Counted from the stretch's first letter, positions 9,801-16,274 are shown. The stretch is 20,271 bases of DNA from an uncultured Gemmatimonadota bacterium (GCA_946479895.1 CAMLHT010000034.1:1-20271); one strand, 5' to 3'. Numbers and translations are program-made. The notes: generated by a model not told the origin, from the sequence alone.

Positions 9801-10005
9801 CGAGCTGATTCGCCGCGGAACGGCGGTCGCGCGCGTCATGACCGGCGACTGGAACGGGGCCGGCCGCGTCTACACGTCGCTCTCGACGCTCGGAGGCACC
9901 TGGTCCATGGCCGATGGCATCCTGGAGGAATTCGTCCTCCGGAACCTTCCCGGCAGCCCCGCTACCGGCGGTGAGTCCGCCGCTCCAGCACCACCTCGTC
10001 GTTGA
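6889..10005 (+). CDS. Fused MFS-like membrane / spermidine-synthase-like protein
   Basis: The N-terminal half is a membrane region of about 12-13 hydrophobic segments in two halves, joined by a Pro/Arg-rich linker at residues ~214-240. It opens with the family-typical stretch LSGAAGLIYESVWARYL. A spermidine-synthase-like Rossmann domain follows at about 490-800, with the nucleotide-binding GQGSG (583-587) and the acidic strand IEIEPEM. The catalytic region of true aminopropyltransferases is here SEPSNPWVSG, so polyamine synthesis should not be assumed. A further ~220 residues at the C-terminus match nothing I recognise. The frame is open from a TTG at 6835 that has an AGGAG 11 bp upstream, but that TTG lies inside the palindrome at 6822-6839. 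I prefer the TTG at 6889 (MLAQHRRRIFLP), which puts basic residues before the first membrane segment; GTG at 6925 is a third option. The gene is divergent from the tetR operon, and its last 44 bp overlap the convergent NYN gene. Confidence 0.88.
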   Translation: MLAQHRRRIFLPVIVLALLFILSGAAGLIYESVWARYLSLLVGHSAYAQVIVLVIFLGGMALGSLAVGRRSERIRSPLLWYAVVEAVVAVIAIVFHDVFVGVTTLAYDHWLPRLSAGPAVTAATWTLAAILILPQSILLGATFPLMTAGALRRRPESSGAAIGLLYFANSLGAAIGALAGGFTLVARYGLPGTLRAAAILNFIVALGVLAGFVRPSRVAPRPRNTAPEASPGREGVSPLERVLLGVSFMTAFSSFLYEIAWTRMLSMVNGSATHSFELMLSAFILGLAIGSLWISRRADASADRLKLLARLQWAMGLAAIATLPLYLWSFDLTASLLGAIRETESGYRLYSVARYGIGLAIMLPATFFAGTTLPLITKILLASGSGERVIGGVYGVNTIGSIVGAAAASLLLVPLIGLKWVLVGGGLIDIGVGIALLVWRGRPTGDTSLRAAAFADRGWTLAIGATLGAIIGIAIVTPFAPARLASGVYRYKVVPTNDVFRYLYYKDGRTATVSVRQLSRDSLSLITIATNGKPDASMAPQWARPYVEGMPRLVLDQDMSTQVMLPLLVLAHAPRAKVGAVVGQGSGITSHILLASPTLERLHTIEIEPEMIRGSRFFYPGNRRVFDDPRSSFAIDDARAFLSASGPPFDFVVSEPSNPWVSGVSGLFTVEFYRRVKARLAPGGVFTQWFHMYEIDDASVASVIAGIDRVFGDYRVYSSSDSDLIIVATTADSLPGADWSVTSYPELRRDLAHFSPLTPAILDATVVGGRRTLHPWLSTRVVNSDFAPILDLNGERLRFRNLFADGFRELTEMRFDFAAAIEGRRRPLGRELDNPAPEITRPSTLTRGARLRFARSMNAREIGDTLTEQAAARLATFDLTLSSGAPPLSWSDWLSQFSRVESDLHGAAAGEADEQFYSAVRSYLGRVSPPSGVTAAVDLHHGLAAWDFAEAARAGDTLIAELRAGHVWIPVELIRRGTAVARVMTGDWNGAGRVYTSLSTLGGTWSMADGILEEFVLRNLPGSPATGGESAAPAPPRR

Positions 10006-10378
10006 CGATCATGTAGCGGATGACGCGCTCGCGGGCCTCGGGGAATTGCTGGATGCGATCCCGGAAGCGGTCGTTCGACACGATGGTCGCGTTGAGCTCG
10101 CGGGCGAACGAGAGGATGAAGTAATCCGCGTCGGTGCCCGCCGGCGCCTGGCGGATCGATCCCGACTCGATCATGTCCTCGTAGACCTTCGGGTCGTCGA
10201 TCTGGTGACGCAGCGCGGCGTCGGCCATGATGATCGGCTCGAAGCCCTCCTCCTTCAGCTTGTCCCGCACGGCCAGGAGGTTCGCCACCAGCGGCTTCTC
10301 TCCCTCGGTCGAGTGCGCGACGTTGCTGCCGTCCACGAGGACGACGTTGCTTTCGGTCCTGCTCTCGGTCTCGCTCAC
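9962..10378 (-). CDS. NYN/PIN-type ribonuclease (Zc3h12a-like domain)
   Basis: This 138-residue protein is essentially a single NYN domain of the Zc3h12a (Regnase) type, a metal-dependent RNA endonuclease fold. The acidic active-site set is visible: VVLVDGSNVAHS (D16, N19), GTDADYFILSFARE (D83, D85) and VSNDRFRD (D103, D107), the last closely resembling the conserved SNDxxRD of the family. It has no signal peptide, so it should act in the cytoplasm. The start is a GTG whose first bases overlap the TGA of the upstream lipoprotein gene (GTGA, 4 bp), suggesting translational coupling. The 3' end overlaps the membrane gene on the opposite strand by 44 bp. It could degrade mRNA or serve as a toxin-like nuclease, but no antitoxin-like partner is adjacent. 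The RNA target is unknown. Confidence 0.85.
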   Translation of the reverse strand: MSETESRTESNVVLVDGSNVAHSTEGEKPLVANLLAVRDKLKEEGFEPIIMADAALRHQIDDPKVYEDMIESGSIRQAPAGTDADYFILSFARELNATIVSNDRFRDRIQQFPEARERVIRYMIVNDEVVLERRTHRR

Positions 10379-11046
10379 CGGCGTCGGCCCTCGCGCGTGG
10401 TCGTTTTCGCCGAATCCTGCCGCGCGGAATCGGCCCGCTGCATGGCTCCCTGGATCAGCTTTGCCCGTGCCGCGTGCGCCTGCTCCATCAGGACGCCGCG
10501 GTTCGCGAGAACGGCCCGGAGGTCGGGGTCGGTCGTGTTGCCGGCCAGCGCCCCGAAGTCGACGGTGGATCTCGCGTGCACCTCGATCAGCATCTCGAGC
10601 AGCTTCGACTCACGCTCGGCCAGCGGCAAGCCTGCCTGCGTGGCGAGGAGTGAGTCGTATGGCGCGATGACCGAGGGCGCGACGGCGGGCGCCTGCGCCG
10701 GGAGTCGCCGCGCCGACGCGACCGAGTCGATCGCCGAGCGAAATGCCGCATGCTCGCGAATCTCGCTGGTCGCCAGGGCGCGAAGGGGCTCGCTCGCCCA
10801 CGACTGCGCCTCGAGCCGGGCGATGCCCGGAACGGCGTCGTTCACCTGGATGGCGAGCGCGACGATGTTCGAGTCCGTCAGCCATCCGATCCGGTTCTTC
10901 ATGAGGGCGTACTGGGCGACTTCGCCGGACGCGCTGTCCGGCTGTGATCCCGCAGTCGCCTGGGCCGGCTCACCATCGCGGTTGCACGCGGCAATGGCCG
11001 CGGTGAGCGCCAGCACGGCGAATGAGCTCCTGAGTCGAGGCAGCAT
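10375..11046 (-). CDS. DUF4142-like lipoprotein, divergent paralogue
   Basis: This is an exported protein with a lipobox ending in IAAC (C21 from the start at 11046), followed by a polar low-complexity linker and a helical domain at about 55-200. Three histidines, H99, H157 and H191, have nearly the same spacing (58 and 34) as H91, H149 and H182 of the neighbouring DUF4142 protein (58 and 33), so the two look like diverged paralogues with a four-helix, ferritin-like plan. The C-terminus is Arg/Lys/Thr-rich. I chose the ATG at 11046 because GAGAGA precedes it and it gives a compact signal; ATG 11064 adds six residues and lies beside a terminator T-tract. It is coupled to the NYN nuclease gene by a 4-bp overlap. 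The biochemical role of DUF4142 proteins is unknown. Confidence 0.78.
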   Translation of the reverse strand: MLPRLRSSFAVLALTAAIAACNRDGEPAQATAGSQPDSASGEVAQYALMKNRIGWLTDSNIVALAIQVNDAVPGIARLEAQSWASEPLRALATSEIREHAAFRSAIDSVASARRLPAQAPAVAPSVIAPYDSLLATQAGLPLAERESKLLEMLIEVHARSTVDFGALAGNTTDPDLRAVLANRGVLMEQAHAARAKLIQGAMQRADSARQDSAKTTTREGRRR

Positions 11047-11076
11047 TTCTCTCTGTCGTTCCATGCATGAGCCCGG

Positions 11077-11111
11077 AAAAGAAGAAACGCCCGGGCTTGT
11101 CACCCGGGCGT
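11077..11111 (-). terminator. Rho-independent terminator after the first DUF4142 gene
   Basis: On the minus strand ACGCCCGGG and CCCGGGCGT form a perfect 9-bp GC-rich stem (11111-11103 and 11095-11087) with a 7-base loop, followed by the T-rich run TTCTTCTTTT (11086-11077). It begins 29 bp after the stop of the DUF4142 gene and ends about 30 bp before the start of the next lipoprotein gene. Expression of the downstream lipoprotein-NYN pair would therefore depend on read-through or on a promoter I cannot see. Confidence 0.87.
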
Positions 11112-11140
11112 CAATTCAAGAGCCGCGCCGCCTGATCGGC

Positions 11141-11740
11141 TTACGGCGTCGCCGCAGTGCCGAGCTTGCCCTGGATCTCCTGAGCACGCTTGAGGTGCGC
11201 CTCGACGTTCGGGCGAGCCTTGGTCAGCAGATCCTTCAGCTCGGCTGCCTGCGCCGCCCCGAGCGCGGCGTCGATCGTGGCGAGGACTTCCTGGTGCATC
11301 GCGACCTCGTGGTCGATGTACCACCTGTCCCACGCCGCGCCCTTCGCCATCGAGGTCAGGCTGTCGGTGACCATCTGCGCCTTCGCCGGAAGGGAATCGT
11401 TCGCCGGCGCCGCCGGGGTCACGCCCAGCTTCGTCGCGAGATCCTGTCCCTGTTTCCGCAGCGCGTGGTGGTCGTTCGTCATCATCACGCCGAAGGCCTT
11501 CACGTCGGCGCTGGTGCCCTTCGTCGAGGCGATCTTTCCGTGCGCGCTGTCCGCCGCATTGGCCTCATCGAGCAGGGCCGCGATGTTGGCGTCCGTGAGT
11601 GCCGGCGCTGCCGGCGTCGTCGGCGTGGCCGCCGCGGCGCTGTCCGCCAGGCGGGCGGAATCCGTGTTGGCTGCGTTGTCCTTCGCGCAGGCGACGAGCA
11701 CGACCGTGCCGACCGCCGCGACCAGCATGTTGATGCGCAT
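11141..11740 (-). CDS. DUF4142-family lipoprotein
   Basis: The 199-residue protein has a short lipoprotein signal ending in LVAC (C18), an Ala/Thr/Pro linker at about 25-47 and a helical DUF4142 domain from about 48 to 195. Family features include LTDANIAALLDEAN at the first helix, FGVMMTNDHHALRKQ with H91/H92, the helix DRWYIDHEVAMHQEVLATID (H144, H149) and VEAHLKRAQEI (H182). The histidine/acidic pattern on a predicted four-helix bundle suggests metal binding, but this is inference. The start at 11740 is well supported by a GGAG about 10 bp upstream, rare in this window; the frame stays open far upstream only by running through a repeat and the antisense of the next gene. A strong terminator follows. 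The product should be lipid-anchored in the cell envelope. Confidence 0.9.
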   Translation of the reverse strand: MRINMLVAAVGTVVLVACAKDNAANTDSARLADSAAAATPTTPAAPALTDANIAALLDEANAADSAHGKIASTKGTSADVKAFGVMMTNDHHALRKQGQDLATKLGVTPAAPANDSLPAKAQMVTDSLTSMAKGAAWDRWYIDHEVAMHQEVLATIDAALGAAQAAELKDLLTKARPNVEAHLKRAQEIQGKLGTAATP

Positions 11741-11818
11741 GTTCCTGAGTCTCCGTTGAAATGCCCGATCCGGGGCACCACGCGGGAGCAAAAAATGTAC
11801 GAATGGTGGCGGAAGGGG

Positions 11819-11940
11819 GTGGATCAGTGGATCAGTGGATCGGTGGTCGGCGGGCCGCTGAGACCGCCCTGCCGGGTTTCCCGACTCACTGATCCACCGA
11901 TCCACTGATCCACCGATCCACCGATCCACTGATCCACCAC
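11819..11940. repeat. Inverted tandem-repeat hairpin element, 8-bp unit
   Basis: Three copies of GGATCRGT (11821-11844) are followed by a 40-bp core (11847-11886) and then six copies of the reverse complement ACYGATCC (11888-11935). The left arm 11819-11846 can pair with 11894-11921 at 27 of 28 positions. The stem can extend imperfectly into the core through GTCGG/CCGAC. Nine GATC sites fall within 115 bp. The element occupies most of the gap between the divergent DUF4142 and DUF1906 genes. The rest of the gap (11741-11818 and 11941-11971) shows only an A-run near 11790 and no clear promoter. Confidence 0.85.
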
Positions 11941-11971
11941 GATGGCTCCATGTGTGCGTTGTTTTCCGGGC

Positions 11972-12874
11972 ATGGAAGCACCGATTGGGCTGAAGAGCGT
12001 TTTCAATTCGCCGCGTGTCCGTGCCATGCTCCTGAGCGGCGCCGCCCTCATCACTGCCGTGCTCGCCGTGCCGTCGGTCCAGGCTCCGCCGACCACCGGC
12101 TTCGGTGAAACGATCGCCGAGGCGCCGGTGCGCCTGGTCAAGGCGGTGGAGCGCGTGGTCGAGCAGGAGCAGTATGTCGGCTTCGACACCAACATCTATC
12201 CGGGCGACCGGACGATGGCGATCTGGGCGCACGACGGCACCTACGACTGGGTGGGGTACTACCTCCCCGCGCCCTGCCACCGTGACGACTCGTGGAGCGG
12301 CAAGCGCGACACGCTCCTCAGCATGGGCTGGGGCCTCGCCGTCGTCTACGTCGGACAGCAGGTGTGGAAGACTTCGAAGAAGCCGAAGAAGGGCGCGACC
12401 TGCTCCAACTCCTTCATCAGCGAGGGCCGCGGCACCGCCGAGGGCCGCGACGCGATCTCGAAGGTGATCACCGAGGGGTTCCCGCACGGCACCGTCATCT
12501 TCCTCGACATCGAGCGCATGGACCGGATCACTCCGGCGATGAAGGCGTATTACAAGGCGTGGACGCGCGCCGTGCTCGAGGATGGCCGCTACCGGGCGGG
12601 CTATTACACCCACGCCGACAACGCGCAGGAGATCTATTCCGACGTGAAGTCGGTGTTCGTCGCGGTGAGGGACACGACCGAGCCGCCGTTCTGGATCGCA
12701 GGCCGCACGAAGATCTTCGACACCGACAAGCGGCCGACCGACGTCGGCCACGCGTTCGCTGAAGTGTGGCAGGGCCTGCTCGACGTCACGCGCACCCACC
12801 GGGGAATCCGCCTCCCGATCGACATCAACGTCTCCGGATCGCGGTCGCCGTCGGAGGTGAACGCATCACCGTAG
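11972..12874 (+). CDS. Exported DUF1906 (Rv2525c-like glycoside-hydrolase-like) protein
   Basis: The product is an exported TIM-barrel-type protein of the DUF1906 / Rv2525c-like family, related to GH25 lysozymes and suspected of acting on cell-wall or surface glycans. From the ATG at 11972 the protein has 300 residues: an export signal ending near SVQA (residue 38), then the first-strand motif YVGFDTNIYPG (D72), YDWVGYYLPAP, VVYVGQQ, the central VIFLDIERMD with a DxE pair (D179, E181), YRAGYYTHADNA, WIAGR and a terminal PIDINV. These match the family strand by strand. Cysteines C102 and C144 could form a disulfide. The frame is open from ATG 11942, directly beside the repeat array, and ATG 12026 is also possible; none has a Shine-Dalgarno. 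It is followed after 18 bp by another hydrolase-like gene. Activity is not proven for this family. Confidence 0.85.
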   Translation: MEAPIGLKSVFNSPRVRAMLLSGAALITAVLAVPSVQAPPTTGFGETIAEAPVRLVKAVERVVEQEQYVGFDTNIYPGDRTMAIWAHDGTYDWVGYYLPAPCHRDDSWSGKRDTLLSMGWGLAVVYVGQQVWKTSKKPKKGATCSNSFISEGRGTAEGRDAISKVITEGFPHGTVIFLDIERMDRITPAMKAYYKAWTRAVLEDGRYRAGYYTHADNAQEIYSDVKSVFVAVRDTTEPPFWIAGRTKIFDTDKRPTDVGHAFAEVWQGLLDVTRTHRGIRLPIDINVSGSRSPSEVNASP

Positions 12875-12892
12875 CCCGTTAGTTTCGCCTGA

Positions 12893-14467
12893 GTGAACCT
12901 TTCCGCACGGCGCGGTGCCGCGCTGCTTTCCGCCGTCGTCCTCGCTGGCGCTGCCGCCCTCGTCGCGACGCGCCAGCGGCCTGACCAGCCATTCCTCCCA
13001 CCGCCCGTTCCCCGCGAGCTGCGCGGCGTCTGGGTGACGCCGCTCGACGCGATGACCGGGCCCGAGTGGCCGTCGCGTCCCGGGCTCACGCCCGACCAGC
13101 AGCGCGCCGAGCTCCGCCGGCTGCTCGACGACGCGAAGGCGATCGGCTTCAACGCGATCGTCATGCACGTCCGGACCGCCGCCGACGCGATGTACCCGTC
13201 GAAGCTCGTGCCCTGGTCCGCGTTCCTCAGCGGCAAGTCCGGCGTCGGGCCCTCGCCGGCGTACGACCCGCTCGCGTTCGCGATCGCCGAGACCCACGCC
13301 CGCGGCATGCAGTTCCACGCGTGGTTCAACCCGTTCCGGGCGATGCTGCCGAACTTCCAGGGCAAGGCCGCGGCGTCCCACGTGACGCGCGCGCATCGCT
13401 CGTGGATCCGCAAGTACGGCACGCAGACGTGGATCGATCCCGGCGACCCGGCCGCGCGCGCGGCCGTCCTCCGCGAGATGATGGAGGTCGTCGACCGCTA
13501 CGACATCGACGCCATCCACCTCGACGACTACTTCTATCCCTACCGCGAGCAGCAGACGGTCATCCGTCGCGTTCGCGGGCGGCGGGTGCGCGTGCGCGAG
13601 GACATTCCCTTCCCGGACGCGAGCACCTGGCAGAAGTACGGTGGCTCCCGGAACGGCTTCACCGACCGCGCGGCGTGGCGGCGCGCGAACATCGACCGGT
13701 TCGTCGAGCAGCTCTACACGAGCGTGAAGTCCCGCAAGCCATGGGTGCTCGTCGGCATCAGCCCCTTCGGCATCTGGCGTTCGGGGCAGCCGCCCGGAGT
13801 CACCGGGCTCGATGCGTACGCGGAGATCTACGCCGACGCCCGGAAGTGGCTCGCCGAGGGATGGGTCGACTACCTGGCGCCGCAGCTCTACTGGCCGCTC
13901 CAGGGGGAGCAGCGCCGTTTCACCAGGCTCGACGACTGGTGGCGCACCCAGAACCCGAAGGGCCGCGCCATCTGGCCCGGACTCTTCGACGCGCAGGTCG
14001 CCGTCGGGCGTGAAGGATGGTCGGTGAGCGAGATCTCGGCGCAGATCGAGCGGCTCCGCCTCGCGCGCGAGGCGACCGATGAGAGCAACGGCCACATCCA
14101 CTTCCGCATGAGCGCCGTGCTCGCGCGGAATCACGCCATCGGCGAGAGCCTGCGGACCGGCGTGTACGCCGAGCCCGCGCTGTTTCCCGCGACGCCGTGG
14201 CTTGGGGCGTCTCCACCCGCCGCGCCACGGGTGACACAGACCATTCTCGAGGCGCTGGAAGTCGCGCCGGGCGATCCGACGACGATTGCCTGGTGGATGG
14301 TCCAGACGCTCGGGACGGATGGACGCTGGCGCATGACGCTCCGCCGCGGCACCGACCGGCGCATCGCCCTCAACGCGCTCGGCGACCTCGGTGGCCGGCG
14401 CATCGCCGTCACCGCCATCGATCGGGCGGGTCAGGCGAGCGGCTACACGCTGTTCGATCTGCAGTAG
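12893..14467 (+). CDS. Exported GHL10/YngK-type glycosyl-hydrolase-like protein
   Basis: The 524-residue protein belongs to the glycosyl-hydrolase-like 10 group (former DUF187, YngK type), TIM-barrel proteins thought to cleave polysaccharide. A hydrophobic export or anchor segment covers residues ~8-26. The barrel begins with ELRGVWVTPLDAM (42-54) and continues through AKAIGFNAIVMHVRTAADAMYPS, the strand MQFHAWFNPFRAM, YDIDAIHLDDYFYPY (acidic pair D211, D212, likely catalytic), VLVGISPFGIWR and WVDYLAPQLYWPL. A C-terminal beta-rich part (about 430-524) resembles a carbohydrate-binding or Ig-like add-on. The start is GTG at 12893, 18 bp after the DUF1906 gene, so the two are probably co-transcribed and may act on the same extracellular or periplasmic glycan. 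The family match is clear; the substrate is unknown. Confidence 0.92.
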   Translation: MNLSARRGAALLSAVVLAGAAALVATRQRPDQPFLPPPVPRELRGVWVTPLDAMTGPEWPSRPGLTPDQQRAELRRLLDDAKAIGFNAIVMHVRTAADAMYPSKLVPWSAFLSGKSGVGPSPAYDPLAFAIAETHARGMQFHAWFNPFRAMLPNFQGKAAASHVTRAHRSWIRKYGTQTWIDPGDPAARAAVLREMMEVVDRYDIDAIHLDDYFYPYREQQTVIRRVRGRRVRVREDIPFPDASTWQKYGGSRNGFTDRAAWRRANIDRFVEQLYTSVKSRKPWVLVGISPFGIWRSGQPPGVTGLDAYAEIYADARKWLAEGWVDYLAPQLYWPLQGEQRRFTRLDDWWRTQNPKGRAIWPGLFDAQVAVGREGWSVSEISAQIERLRLAREATDESNGHIHFRMSAVLARNHAIGESLRTGVYAEPALFPATPWLGASPPAAPRVTQTILEALEVAPGDPTTIAWWMVQTLGTDGRWRMTLRRGTDRRIALNALGDLGGRRIAVTAIDRAGQASGYTLFDLQ

Positions 14468-14476
14468 CGCCGTCCG

Positions 14477-14503
14477 GTCATCCCGAGCGCAGTTCGGGAT
14501 GAC
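14477..14503. repeat. Short GTCATCCCGA hairpin between convergent genes
   Basis: GTCATCCCGA (14477-14486), loop GCGCAGT, and TCGGGATGAC (14494-14503) form a perfect 10-bp stem. It sits between the convergent GHL10 and acyl-CoA dehydrogenase genes. It has the same terminal bases as the 67-bp palindrome at 3429-3495, so it may be a short member of that family. There is no T-tract on either strand; it may still act as a bidirectional transcription stop. Confidence 0.72.
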
Positions 14504-14515
14504 GAGACCGCGAGG

Positions 14516-16273
14516 CTAGCTGTCCGTCGGCGCTTCCGGCCCCAGCGTGACCGTCGTCAGCGCGTGCTCGGCGATCGCCCGCATGCGCTGATCCTGGTTC
14601 CGGCGCAGGCCCCGGATGTTCCGGCGAACCCGCCGCGACGCCATCGGCACGAAGATGCGCGCGCAGTCGAGCTGCGCCTTCGCGGCTTCCTCGCTCCCCG
14701 CCCGCTCGATCTCCCACGTCGTCCGGGAGAGCACGGCCACCGCGAGGAAGATGTCGATGGCGGCGTTGGCCATCCGCTCCTGCTGGAACTGGCGCTCGAT
14801 GATCTTCTTCCCGGAGCGGAGGATGGTGTCCTCCACCGCCAGCGCGAAGTCGTGCACCAGGTCGGCCACGGCGTCGGCTTCCTTCTCCAGCCTCGGATGC
14901 ACCTTCGTGAACTTCGCCTTGGTGACCTGGCGCTTCGCGCGGCCGGCCACGTACGAGCCGATCGCGCCGAGCGACTGGATCGGATGCTTCATCGCCTCGC
15001 CCAGCGTCTTGAGGCGCTCGCCGGGCTGCTGGAGGCCCATCAGCGCGATGAGCGCGCGGAGGATCTCGTTCGTGCCCTCGAAGATGAGGTTGATCCGTGA
15101 ATCGCGGACCGCCTGCTCGTACGGATACTCCTTCGAGTATCCGATGCCGCCGGCGATCTGGAGCGCCTCGTTCGACGCCCGGAACGCGAGCTCGGAGCCG
15201 AACACCTTGCAGGCCGCCGTCTCGAGCGAGAAGTCGACGCCGCCACGGTCCACCATCTCGGAGCAGAGGAAGACGCCGGCGTCGAGCGCATAACACTCCG
15301 CCGCCGCCATCGCGATCTTCTTCTGGATCATCTCGAACGACGCGATGGGCCGGCCGAACTGCTCGCGCTGGTTGGCGTACCTGATCGCCTCCTCCATGAT
15401 CCGCCGCGCGCCGCGCGCCGAACCGGCGGCGAGGCCCAGCCGCCCGGAGTTCAGCACCTCGAGCGCGATGTGGAATCCGTTGCCGACGTCGCCCAGCCTG
15501 TCCCCGACCGGCACCTTCACGTTCTCGAAGAACACCGCGCGCGTATCCGACGCCTTGATGCCCATCTTCTCCTCGATCTTGCCGAGGGAGATGCCGGGCG
15601 CGTGCGCGTCGACGATGAACGCCGTCACCCGCTGCTTCGTCTTGCCGTCGACTTCCACCGCCACCTTGGCGAAGACCGTGAACAGGTCGGCGTAGCCGGC
15701 GTTCGAGATCCAGATCTTGGTGCCGGACAGCAGGTAGTGCGTCCCGTCGGCCGAGAGGGTGGCGGTGGACTTCATCGCCTGGGCGTCGGAGCCGGACCCG
15801 GGCTCGGTGAGGCAGAACGCGGCGACGAGCTCTCCCGACGCGCACTTCGGGAGGTACTTCTTCTTCTGGTCCTCGGTGCCGAAGAGGACGATGCCCTTGC
15901 AGCCGATCGACTGGTGCGCGCCGAAGTAGACCGTCAGCGCCGGGTCGATCGATCCGATCTCGCCGAAGATGCGGTTGTACACCTTGGCGGACGCGCCGAA
16001 GCCGCCGTACTCCTCGGGGATGCTGAGCCCCATGACCCCGAGCTCGTGCAGGCCCTGGCGGACGCCGTCGGGGAACTTCGCGTCATGGTCGAACTTCTTC
16101 GAGTCGACGTTGTCGGCGGCCCAGGAGCGCAGCGAGTCGAGGATCGCCGCCAGCGAATCGCGATCCTCGGGCGGCATGACCGGATACGGAAAGACGAGAT
16201 CCTCCCGGATCTCGCCCAGAAAGATGCCCTTCGTAAATGAAGGGTTCTTGTCGGGATCTGCGAGGTGCGCCAT
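14516..16273 (-). CDS. Acyl-CoA dehydrogenase, VLCAD/ACAD9-like
   Basis: This FAD enzyme would catalyse the first oxidation of fatty acyl-CoA to trans-2-enoyl-CoA in beta-oxidation. The 585-residue protein is longer than MCAD-type enzymes (about 400) because of a C-terminal helical extension of about 160 residues, as in very-long-chain acyl-CoA dehydrogenase and ACAD9. Visible motifs are LTEPGSGSDA (155-164) and GTKIWISNA at the flavin and substrate site, EKMGIKASDT, NQREQFGRPI, the helix LQIAGGIGYSKEYP, and IFEGTNEILR with the expected catalytic glutamate E399. The start MAHLADPDKNPSF at 16273 is the first sensible one; upstream the frame only runs through repeat sequence. It has no Shine-Dalgarno and instead five CCTCC repeats just upstream. 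It lies 113 bp after the L,D-transpeptidase gene. A transcript of the GHL10 gene would converge on it. Confidence 0.94.
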   Translation of the reverse strand: MAHLADPDKNPSFTKGIFLGEIREDLVFPYPVMPPEDRDSLAAILDSLRSWAADNVDSKKFDHDAKFPDGVRQGLHELGVMGLSIPEEYGGFGASAKVYNRIFGEIGSIDPALTVYFGAHQSIGCKGIVLFGTEDQKKKYLPKCASGELVAAFCLTEPGSGSDAQAMKSTATLSADGTHYLLSGTKIWISNAGYADLFTVFAKVAVEVDGKTKQRVTAFIVDAHAPGISLGKIEEKMGIKASDTRAVFFENVKVPVGDRLGDVGNGFHIALEVLNSGRLGLAAGSARGARRIMEEAIRYANQREQFGRPIASFEMIQKKIAMAAAECYALDAGVFLCSEMVDRGGVDFSLETAACKVFGSELAFRASNEALQIAGGIGYSKEYPYEQAVRDSRINLIFEGTNEILRALIALMGLQQPGERLKTLGEAMKHPIQSLGAIGSYVAGRAKRQVTKAKFTKVHPRLEKEADAVADLVHDFALAVEDTILRSGKKIIERQFQQERMANAAIDIFLAVAVLSRTTWEIERAGSEEAAKAQLDCARIFVPMASRRVRRNIRGLRRNQDQRMRAIAEHALTTVTLGPEAPTDS

Positions 16274-16274
16274 T

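Noticed and set aside
9914..11908. A 664-codon plus-strand frame across the NYN and DUF4142 genes
   Set aside because: It runs antisense through three well-supported genes, a terminator and a repeat array, and shows no coherent domain.
11819..11940. Possible CRISPR array
   Set aside because: Units are 8 bp and directly abutting, there are no spacers, and the two arms are in opposite orientation. No cas gene is present.
11741..12799. Upstream extension of the DUF4142 frame to 552 codons
   Set aside because: The extra part translates the antisense of the DUF1906 gene and the 8-bp repeat. A lipoprotein signal and a Shine-Dalgarno support the start at 11740.
12866..14134. A 422-codon minus-strand frame opposite the GHL10 gene
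   Set aside because: It is Arg/Asp/Val-rich without a domain; the plus strand shows an export signal and clear TIM-barrel motifs.
14478..15845. A 455-codon minus-strand frame overlapping the acyl-CoA dehydrogenase
   Set aside because: It is a shifted frame of the dehydrogenase gene itself, with a Gly/Arg-rich translation lacking any motif.
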